In this document: positions 1 to 5,326 of the stretch, piece after piece | Position numbering within the stretch: position 1 is the first letter of the stretch | Layout of the letters: the number at the start of each line of letters is the position of its first letter | Source: an uncultured delta proteobacterium | Lineage (GTDB): Bacteria > Myxococcota_A > Polyangia > Polyangiales > Ga0077539 | Reading direction: 5' to 3' | Assembly (NCBI GenBank): GCA_903885885.1 | Contig: CAISKJ010001534.1 | Location: forward strand, 1 to 6,008 | Length of the DNA stretch: 6,008 nucleotides | Notes under the pieces: generated by a model | The model's database searches: none | What the model saw: only the letters and a program-made list of their open reading frames with translations | What the model was told of the DNA's origin: nothing | Program-made: the position numbers and the translations under genes

Positions 1-1189
1 CCTGCGTGGCCCCGCGCACGCCCGCCACGCGCGCCGGAACGCTGCGCCACAAGGCGCTCCCGTCGGCGATGAGCCCGAGCGGATCCCACCCCCAACACGC
101 GACTCGTCCGCCCGTGACGAGGGCGCAGCCCGAGCGCGCGTCGCGCCACACCACGTCGTCGGCGCCGCGGAGCGCGGGCACCTCGCGCAGCGCCTCGTGC
201 CGCGCGGGCAGATGCTCCGACCCGTCGTAGGCCTCCGAGGGATCGTCGCGGGTGGCGCGCCATCGGCCCGCGCACCGCACCTTGCCCTCGCGGTCGCGCG
301 CGCAGAACGACGCCCGTGTAGGCGAGAGCCAGAAGCGCTCGAGGCCCTCGACGTGCGCGGTGAGGGTGAAGCGCGGCTCGCGGTCGTTCACGTCGGCGCA
401 GTACACGTCGCCCGAGGCCGTGTACGCGCAGCCGTGCTCGCCGCGCAGCACGACGCCGCGCACCGCGACGGGCGGTCGAAACTCGGTGGCACGAACGGAC
501 GCGGGGTCCATCTCCCACCAGCGCTCGTCGGACGAGGACACCGCCACGAAGCATCGCGCGACGCCCTCGCGCGCGTGGACGCAGAACCACCGACGGCCCG
601 CGGCGACGGAGGCGCCGGTGACAGTCCAGCCCTGCGTGTCGACGTCGCTGCCGAGGCTCTCACGACAGGTGACAGCGGTCTCATCGGCGTGGCAGCCGCC
701 GAGCCAGGTCTCATCACCTTCGAGCGAGTACGCGAGCTGCGCGCAGTAGTCGACGCCCAGCGAGACCGTCGAGGCGTTGCAGTCGTACGGCGTGGCCACG
801 GCCCGCAGCGCCATTACGCCGCGCGCGGGAACGTTCGCCGTGATGGGCCCGAGGAGTCGCCGCGAGCCGTCGGGCATCTCCGCCACGACGGCGGGCGTCT
901 CGGGCCCGTTGCGCACCAGCGCGATGCGCGTGGCCCCCGTGAGCGGCCGCAGCCCCCGCAGGTCGCGCAGTACCAGCGGGGCCTCGCGCGCGACGGCGAC
1001 GGGCGCGGGCTGCGCGCGCGGCGCCGGACGACGCGGCAGCGAGGCGCCGACGCTGAGCGCGAGGGCCCCCACCACGACGATCCAGCCGCGCCTTCGATGG
1101 CGCGTGCGCGGGAGCGAGAGCGTGGCCGAGCGGTACGGTCCGGCGGTGAGCGTGGTGGTCTGCGAGGGCGCCATGGTGACGCGCCCCAT
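1..1189 (-). CDS. Membrane-anchored RCC1-like Cys-paired repeat protein, C-terminus beyond window
   Basis: This minus-strand frame is open from an ATG at 1189 to the left edge (396 codons, no stop), so it is a partial gene. The first 35 residues are polar and end in a basic run (RTRHRRR). Residues about 36-51 (WIVVVGALALSVGASL) form one hydrophobic anchor, followed by a Pro/Ala-rich linker; the rest is probably outside the cytoplasm. From about residue 200 the chain has degenerate repeats with a cysteine pair spaced C-x9-C: C203/C213, C254/C264, C296/C306 and C355/C365. The last unit (GCALVTGGRVACWGW, then a Gly-Leu-x-Ala-Asp-Gly-like end) is a recognisable RCC1-type beta-propeller blade of the kind common in secreted myxobacterial proteins. 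Other cysteines are at 137, 149, 166 and 175. The role is unknown; RCC1 propellers usually act in protein binding, and the disulfides are inferred. A second in-frame ATG lies at 1174. No clear ribosome-binding site decides between them. Confidence 0.85.
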   Translation of the reverse strand, partial: MGRVTMAPSQTTTLTAGPYRSATLSLPRTRHRRRGWIVVVGALALSVGASLPRRPAPRAQPAPVAVAREAPLVLRDLRGLRPLTGATRIALVRNGPETPAVVAEMPDGSRRLLGPITANVPARGVMALRAVATPYDCNASTVSLGVDYCAQLAYSLEGDETWLGGCHADETAVTCRESLGSDVDTQGWTVTGASVAAGRRWFCVHAREGVARCFVAVSSSDERWWEMDPASVRATEFRPPVAVRGVVLRGEHGCAYTASGDVYCADVNDREPRFTLTAHVEGLERFWLSPTRASFCARDREGKVRCAGRWRATRDDPSEAYDGSEHLPARHEALREVPALRGADDVVWRDARSGCALVTGGRVACWGWDPLGLIADGSALWRSVPARVAGVRGATQ

Positions 1190-1205
1190 GGCACGTGATG
1201 TGCCA
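1189..1205. promoter_or_regulatory. Perfect inverted repeat between divergent genes; sigma-54-like promoter or operator
   Basis: TGGCAC-N5-GTGCCA is a perfect 6-bp inverted repeat overlapping the ATG of the RCC1-like gene and lying just before the exported-protein gene. Read on the plus strand it has the complete sigma-54 -24 element TGGCACG (1189-1195), then four bases, then GTGCC (1200-1204), which matches the central TGC of the -12 consensus TTGCW. The invariant GG and GC are 10 bp apart, as sigma-54 requires. The predicted transcript start is near 1214-1215. Because the element is symmetric, the same geometry exists on the minus strand, so a dimeric repressor or activator site is an equal alternative. 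Confidence 0.4.
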
Positions 1206-1216
1206 CGCGAGCGCCC

Positions 1217-1975
1217 ATGACGACGACACCACGAACGCTGCGCGGGCCTGTGTACAAGGTGTTTCGCGCGATGTGTGCGACGGGACTCGCCGTGTGTCTC
1301 CTGGCGAACACGGCGCTCGCCGAGGAGCGACCGTGGAGCGAGGTGGTGGCCGAGCGCCAGGCCGACCGCGAGGTGCTGCGCGGCGATCACACGCTCGCCG
1401 CCGACCCCGACCTGGTGCGTGCGGGCGTGTACCCTACGGTCGAAGCGTCGCTCGCCGCGGGGGCCACCGCGAGGCGCTTCGCCGAGGTCGACGTCGACCG
1501 CGACGGTCGCCTCGACGTATTGCTGGTCGTTGCGCCGTCACGCGACCCGTACCCGTACAACCGCGCGCCGGGTCTCGTGGTGGCGCACGCCGTCAACGCC
1601 GGGTGGCTGTCGACGGTGATCGTGCGACGGTGGCAGTCGGAAGAGGCCGCAGAGTACGGCTCCGACCGCACGTCGTGGTTCGCGCCCGTGGTGGGCGCTC
1701 GCGAGACGGTGCTGGTGCTGCGCGACGAGCGCTACGTGTCGCACGACCCGCACGACTACTACGACGACACGTACGTGTTTCTGCGGGTCGACCGCGAGGG
1801 CGGCGTGTGGTGGCTCGGGCACATGAGCGACGCGTGGTGGCAGCCCGACCACTGCGCGCCGCGGCGCTTTCGCATGGTGCGCGACCGCGTGCTGCGCGGC
1901 GAAGGAATGCGCTCGGTGAGCGTGCGCCTCGAGGCGCGCGCGGAGCCCATCGACGGCGACGGGTGCAGCCGGTAA
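1217..1975 (+). CDS. Exported protein of unknown function
   Basis: A 252-residue protein that I cannot assign to a named family. Residues about 8-35 look like a Sec signal peptide: a basic stretch (RTLRGPVYKVFR), then a hydrophobic core, then ANTALA before EERP, a good signal peptidase I site after residue 35. The mature protein has an Asp-rich motif DVDRDGRLD (92-100) followed by a hydrophobic strand (VLLVVAP), resembling the calcium-binding loops of FG-GAP/VCBS repeats. It then has an acidic-aromatic patch (HDPHDYYDDTY, 179-186 region) and a Trp-rich segment (VWWLGHMSDAWW). The two mature cysteines, C213 and C250, could form a disulfide. The start is uncertain. ATG 1217 has no clear Shine-Dalgarno sequence and would sit almost on the predicted sigma-54 transcript start. 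GTG 1250 gives a shorter but classic signal peptide. ATG 1271 has AAGGTG (1256-1261) nine bases upstream, but its signal peptide would lack a basic n-region. Codon use matches the neighbours. Confidence 0.82.
   Translation: MTTTPRTLRGPVYKVFRAMCATGLAVCLLANTALAEERPWSEVVAERQADREVLRGDHTLAADPDLVRAGVYPTVEASLAAGATARRFAEVDVDRDGRLDVLLVVAPSRDPYPYNRAPGLVVAHAVNAGWLSTVIVRRWQSEEAAEYGSDRTSWFAPVVGARETVLVLRDERYVSHDPHDYYDDTYVFLRVDREGGVWWLGHMSDAWWQPDHCAPRRFRMVRDRVLRGEGMRSVSVRLEARAEPIDGDGCSR
1256..1261 (+). promoter_or_regulatory. Shine-Dalgarno-like AAGGTG inside the annotated 5' end of the exported-protein gene
   Basis: AAGGTG lies nine bases before an in-frame ATG at 1271, codon 19 of the longest reading. 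It is the best ribosome-binding site near this gene's start and suggests initiation downstream of 1217. The ATG at 1271 would leave a signal peptide with no positive charge, so this remains undecided. Confidence 0.3.
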
Positions 1976-2025
1976 CGCACCGCTCTGCCCGCAACGCTTG
2001 TACCCTCGAGAGCACTTCGACCCCG

Positions 2026-2544
2026 ATGTGGATCTTCGCCTACGGCTCGCTCATTTTTCGCCCTGATTTCTCCTACGTCGAGCGTCGTCGCGCCTTCGTG
2101 CACGGCTTCGCGCGGCGCTTCTGGCAGGGCTCTCCCGACCACCGCGGCGTGCCCGAGGCCCCCGGCCGCGTGGCGACCCTCCTTCGCGTGGAGGGCGCCC
2201 TGTGCGGCGGCTGCGCGTACCGCCTCGACCCGCGCGACGCCGAGGCCACCCTCGCCCGCCTCGACCACCGCGAGCGCGCGGGCTTCGACCGCGTGCTGCT
2301 CCCGCTCGCCGACGCGCCCGACGGCGCTCCCTTCGCCGAGGGGATCACCTACGTCGCCGCGCCCCACAACGCGCACTTTCTCGGCCCCCTCGACGAGCCC
2401 GCCATCGCCCGCCACGTGCGCGTGAGCCGCGGCCCCAGCGGCCCCAACGCCGACTACGTGCGCGAGCTCCACGCGGCGCTGCGCGCGCTCGACGTCGACG
2501 ACCCGCACGTCGAGGCCATCGCGCGCGCCCTCGACGCGCTGTAG
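2026..2544 (+). CDS. chaC: ChaC-family glutathione-specific gamma-glutamylcyclotransferase
   Basis: A 172-residue cytosolic enzyme of the ChaC family, which cleaves the gamma-glutamyl bond of glutathione to give 5-oxoproline and Cys-Gly (EC 4.3.2.7 activity in characterised members). Visible signatures: the N-terminal WIFAYGSLIFRPDF (2-15) with the substrate-binding YGSL loop at 6-9; FWQGSPDHRGVPEAPGRVATL (32-52), which matches the family almost word for word; and LDHRERAGFDR (79-89), where E83 is the expected catalytic glutamate of the family's RE-K-GGY motif. The C-terminal half has SGPNADYV (138-145) and a helical end, YVRELHAALRALDVDDPHVE, also typical. Length is normal for a bacterial ChaC. 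The ATG at 2026 sits directly before the conserved WIFAYGSL. The frame stays open far upstream, but that part is low-complexity Arg/Ala sequence antisense in character to the real upstream gene. The gene follows the exported-protein gene by 50 bp, with no strong ribosome-binding site. It converges on the PAP2_C gene with a 7-bp gap. Confidence 0.95.
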   Translation: MWIFAYGSLIFRPDFSYVERRRAFVHGFARRFWQGSPDHRGVPEAPGRVATLLRVEGALCGGCAYRLDPRDAEATLARLDHRERAGFDRVLLPLADAPDGAPFAEGITYVAAPHNAHFLGPLDEPAIARHVRVSRGPSGPNADYVRELHAALRALDVDDPHVEAIARALDAL

Positions 2545-2558
2545 AGCCCGCTCAGCGC
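2536..2558. terminator. Possible bidirectional stem-loop at the ChaC/PAP2_C convergent junction
   Basis: GCGCTG (2536-2541) and CAGCGC (2553-2558) form a perfect 6-bp inverted repeat with an 11-base loop. Two more inner pairs (AG/CT) are possible with one bulged base. The structure covers the ChaC stop codon (2542-2544) and the stop of the opposing gene (2552-2554). There is no T-run on either side, so it is not a canonical intrinsic terminator. Its support is its position in a 7-bp junction where two converging transcripts must end. Confidence 0.3.
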
Positions 2559-3232
2559 CGCGCGTCGCCCGCGAGCAGCGCCCGCAGGTCGCCCTCGCGC
2601 AGGAAGAAGAGCGTGAACGCGATGGCGTACGCGCCGATCACGTCGATCGTGTAGTGCAGGTGCGAGAGAAACACCGACGCGACCACGAGGCCGTGCCCCA
2701 CGAGCATGATCACGCGCAGGTCGGGGTAGCGCCACACGTAGAGCAGGAGCAAAAAGGTGGTCGCCGTGTGGCCCGAGAAGAAGAGGTCTTTCGTGAGGTA
2801 CACGTGGGCCGCGCCGCCGAAGAAGCCGAAGGGCGACGCGAGGTCCCAGAAGGCCTGAATCCGTCGCGCGTCGCTCATGCCCGCGTTCACGTCGAGGCCG
2901 CGCACGGGGCCCAGGCCCGTGGCCATGATGCACGCGCCCCGCACGAGCGCCGCGAGGCCCGATGAGACCATGTACCGACCGAAGCGCAGCGGCTCGCGCC
3001 AGAGCATCACGAGCGCGACGGGCACGTAGGCCACCAGCCACAAGAGGTAGTTGTGGCTCGCGATCGAGCGCACGAAGGGAACGTGCGAGAGCACCAGGTC
3101 GGGCAGCGACGGCGCGGGGCGCGTCTCGGCCCAGAGCACCATCCACAGCATGACCGCGTAGCACACGGCGCGAAACGCCACGGAGGCGACGACCGTGCCC
3201 GCGATCGCGAGCGTGAACCGGGGCGGCTTCAT
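2552..3232 (-). CDS. PAP2_C / sphingomyelin-synthase-like integral membrane enzyme
   Basis: A 226-residue, six-helix membrane protein of the sphingomyelin synthase-related branch of the PAP2 superfamily. These enzymes move a phospho-head group between a phospholipid and a ceramide or diacylglycerol, or hydrolyse it. Helices lie at about 6-34, 61-78, 87-107, 151-167, 172-194 and 195-211. All four motifs of eukaryotic sphingomyelin synthases can be traced: D1-like PSLPDLV (41-47); D2-like GRYMVSSGLAALVRG then CIMATGLGP (85-109); D3-like KDLFFSGHT (148-156); and D4-like HYTIDVIGAY (193-202). The predicted catalytic triad H155, H193 and D197 is complete. ATG 3232 is chosen over an ATG 57 bases upstream because GAAGG precedes it (3236-3240, short 3-base spacing) and the extra 19 residues are an Arg-rich run outside the conserved protein. 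Substrate is unknown: ceramide phosphoethanolamine or phosphoinositol-ceramide synthesis fits sphingolipid-making myxobacteria, but lipid phosphatase activity is possible. It is divergent from the oxidase gene and convergent with chaC. Confidence 0.92.
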   Translation of the reverse strand: MKPPRFTLAIAGTVVASVAFRAVCYAVMLWMVLWAETRPAPSLPDLVLSHVPFVRSIASHNYLLWLVAYVPVALVMLWREPLRFGRYMVSSGLAALVRGACIMATGLGPVRGLDVNAGMSDARRIQAFWDLASPFGFFGGAAHVYLTKDLFFSGHTATTFLLLLYVWRYPDLRVIMLVGHGLVVASVFLSHLHYTIDVIGAYAIAFTLFFLREGDLRALLAGDARR

Positions 3233-3320
3233 GAACCTTCGCCGCGGAGGGGAACCGCGAGCGCGAACCCTCGTCAAGCCCCATCGCACCGCCCGGAGTT
3301 GGTGCGCGCGGCGTGGCCGT

Positions 3321-3339
3321 GGTGCCAGATCTGAGCACC
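3321..3339. promoter_or_regulatory. Interrupted palindrome in the PAP2_C/oxidase intergenic region
   Basis: The 160-bp region 3233-3392 between the divergent PAP2_C and multicopper oxidase genes must hold the promoters of both. I see no convincing sigma-70 or sigma-54 promoter in it. It does contain GGTGCCAGATCTGAGCACC: outer arms GGTGC/GCACC around the 8-bp palindrome CAGATCTG, with one extra A breaking the symmetry. It lies 53 bases before the oxidase GTG start and 88 bases from the PAP2_C start. It may be a regulator-binding site or a small hairpin. A second short palindrome, CGCGATCGCG, is at 3361-3370; this word is frequent in GC-rich DNA and carries little weight. Confidence 0.3.
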
Positions 3340-3392
3340 CGGTGGCCGACGGTGGACACCCGCGATCGCGCGCCCTTCGCCCAGACTCCGCG

Positions 3393-5309
3393 GTGATCCA
3401 CCACTCACCGACTCACCGCTACGCGAGGCTCGCGGGCCTCGTTCTCTTCGCCGCGGCGTGCTCAGACAATGGGGCCCCGGCGCAGTCGAACGGGGTCGAG
3501 ACCTTCGCCAACCCGCCCGAGCTCAGCCCCGACGCCGACGGCGTCTACCGCCTCGAGTACGGCCCCCGCCCCGTGACGCTCGACGGCGCGCGCTACTGCA
3601 TGCGCACGTACAACGGGCTCGTTCCGGGGCCGACGATTCGTGTGCGCGCGGGGGCCAACCGCCGCGTGCGCATCGACCTCCACAACGGCTTCACCCGCGT
3701 CGACGGGCGCGAGGTGTCGGGCATGGAGGGCCACGAGGCCCCCACGTGCCACGACTTCAACCTCACCAACCTGCACTTTCACGGCGGCCATGTGCGCCCC
3801 GACCTCGCCGCGGCCGACCCTACGGCGCCCTGCACCGGCGACGGCTGCGGGCCCGACGGGCGCTTCTACGGCGACAACGTGCTGCTCACCGTGGCCCAGG
3901 GGCGCTCGGCCCGCTACCGCTGGGACCTCGACGAAGACGGCACCCACCACGAGGGCACCGACTGGTACCACCCGCACACCCACGGCTCGACGGCCATTCA
4001 GGTGGTGAACGGCGTGGCCGGCGCGCTCATCGTCGAGGGCCCGCTCGACGCGGAGCCCGCCGTGGCCGCGACGCGCGAGCGCGTGATGGTGATCAACGAG
4101 ATTCCGCTGCACCACGAGACCGCGATGCCCCTGCGAGAGGGCGACGCGTGCAACGAGAACAACCTCTCGATCGACAACTTTCTGTCGGTCACCGAGGGGA
4201 TGCCCATGCTCGTGAATGGGCGCGTGAAGCCGCGGCTCATCACGGCGCCGGGCCAGGTCGAGCGCTGGCGCATGGTGTACGCCGGCACGCCCGACGAGAT
4301 GGCCATGAAGCTCTACGTCGGCAGCGACGCCAACTGCACGAGCTACAACCCGCTGCGCCTCGTGCAGATGGTTCAGTACGCGCGCGACGGCATCACCATG
4401 CCGCACTACTAACGCAACGACGCGGTGTGGGTCTCGCCGGGGTACCGCGTCGACAGCTTCGTGCAGATGCCCGCCGCGCCGCAGACGCTGTGCCTCGTCG
4501 GTCGTCGCCCGCACGACCTCGCGGGCCGCGTGATCGCCATCGTCGAGGTGCGCGCCGACGCGCCCGCGGCCACGAGCACGCAGATTCCGCCCGAGTCGGT
4601 GGTGACGGCGCACGCGCCGCCGGTCACGTGGATGGGCAACGTCGACGGCGCCATGACGCAGGTGAGCTGCGAGTCGGTGACGCGCGTCCACCAGCGCGTG
4701 GGGCTCCTGATGCAGCCCATCGCGGCGCCCTCCTCCGCGATGATGTCGCGCGGCGGAACGTGCATCCCGAGCGAGGCGCACGCTGCCCCCGCGACGCCCG
4801 TGTGCCAGTGCCCCGCGCCCAACATCAACTGCCGCAACTTCGAGGCGCGGCGCGCGCGCGGCTACCGCAGCGATCGCGTCGGCGTGGTGGGGCGCAGCGA
4901 GCGGTGGGAGGTCGTCGCCTTCGACGGCCACCCGTTTCACATTCACATCAACCCGTTTCTCGTGTGCCCCAACGACTCGAACAAGGAGCCCAACTTCGCC
5001 CACTGGCGCGACACCTTCTGGGTGCAAGCCGACGACCGCGCGCGCCCCATCATGATGAACTTTCGCGGCTTCACCGGACGCTTCGTGACCCACTGCCACA
5101 AGCTCAACCACGAAGACGAAGGCATGATGGAGCTCACCGAGCTGTGCGCCGAGAACGACCGCGAGTGCCAGTGCCAGCGCACCGACGCGACGGGGCGCTG
5201 CGTGAGCCAGGCGGGCTGCCAGGCCGACGACCGCCAGTGCGAGTTCGCGGCCGTCGCCACGGCCTCGTACCCGCTGCCGCCGCCGCCCAACCCCACCCTC
5301 TGCCGGTAG
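3393..5309 (+). pseudogene. Multicopper oxidase (laccase-like) lipoprotein, interrupted by one in-frame TAA
   Basis: A 638-codon frame encodes a three-domain-type multicopper oxidase broken only by TAA at codon 340 (4410-4412). Such enzymes oxidise phenols or metal ions at a type 1 copper and reduce O2 at a trinuclear cluster. All ligand motifs are present but split by the stop. Before it: LHFHG (H128, H130) and WYHPHTHG (H193, H195). After it: HPFHIH (H513, H516, H518) and HCHKLNHEDEGMM (H567, C568, H569, H573, axial M578). The 339-residue product up to the stop would lack the type 1 site and half the trinuclear cluster, so it could not work as an oxidase. The GTG at 3393 is chosen because it gives a short lipoprotein-type signal (RYARLAGLVLFAAAC, lipid-modified C23) and avoids overlapping the divergent gene; no strong ribosome-binding site is seen. 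A tail of about 55 residues with seven cysteines follows the last copper motif. Codon use is unchanged after the stop, so the lesion is recent or a sequence error. Confidence 0.8.
4410..4412 (+). other. In-frame TAA splitting the multicopper oxidase frame
   Basis: The reading is CCG CAC TAC TAA CGC AAC GAC. The same frame continues on both sides with no shift: upstream ...RDGITMPHY, downstream RNDAVWVSPGYRVD, the usual 'V-x-x-PG-x-R-x-D' stretch of the second cupredoxin domain. One base change restores a sense codon: TAC or TAT (Tyr), CAA (Gln), GAA (Glu), AAA (Lys), TTA (Leu) or TCA (Ser). A GTG at 4425 could open the second half, but it has no Shine-Dalgarno sequence and would start in mid-domain with no signal peptide. 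Confidence 0.93.
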
Positions 5310-5326
5310 GGCTCAGAGCTGGTGGG
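5292..5326. terminator. Probable bidirectional stem-loop at the oxidase/LysR convergent junction
   Basis: CCCACCCTCTG (5292-5302) pairs with CAGAG (5314-5318) and GGTGGG (5321-5326). This gives an 11-bp stem with a 2-base bulge (5319-5320) and an 11-base loop. The loop contains the oxidase stop TAG and reaches the first base of the LysR stop codon (5313-5315). Only 3 bp separate the two genes, so a shared terminator is expected here. There is no T-tract, so termination would not be of the classic U-run type. This hairpin is clearly stronger than the one at the other convergent junction. Confidence 0.45.

Noticed and set aside
197..1198. Long plus-strand open frame opposite the RCC1-like gene
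   Set aside because: It is Arg/Gly/Ala-rich low-complexity sequence with no motif. The minus-strand frame here has a membrane anchor and RCC1 repeats, so this is a GC-driven shadow.
1195..2025. A 277-codon N-terminal extension of ChaC
   Set aside because: The ChaC frame has no stop upstream, but the extension lies over the exported-protein gene in another frame and is Arg-rich. The conserved ChaC N-terminus begins exactly at ATG 2026.
3233..3289. N-terminal extension of the PAP2_C protein to an ATG at 3289
   Set aside because: The 19 added residues are an Arg-rich run without family similarity, and GAAGG precedes the ATG at 3232.
3299..3332. A sigma-70-like promoter (TTGGTG ... AGATCT) before the oxidase
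   Set aside because: The spacing is too long and the -10 match is poor.
3462..5111. A 549-codon antisense frame across the oxidase
   Set aside because: It is His/Val/Arg-rich, with no domain and no start context; a compositional shadow.
4425..5309. The second half of the oxidase as a separate gene starting at GTG 4425
   Set aside because: There is no ribosome-binding site or signal peptide, and it starts within a cupredoxin domain. It would carry only half the copper ligands, so it is better read as the rest of one broken gene.
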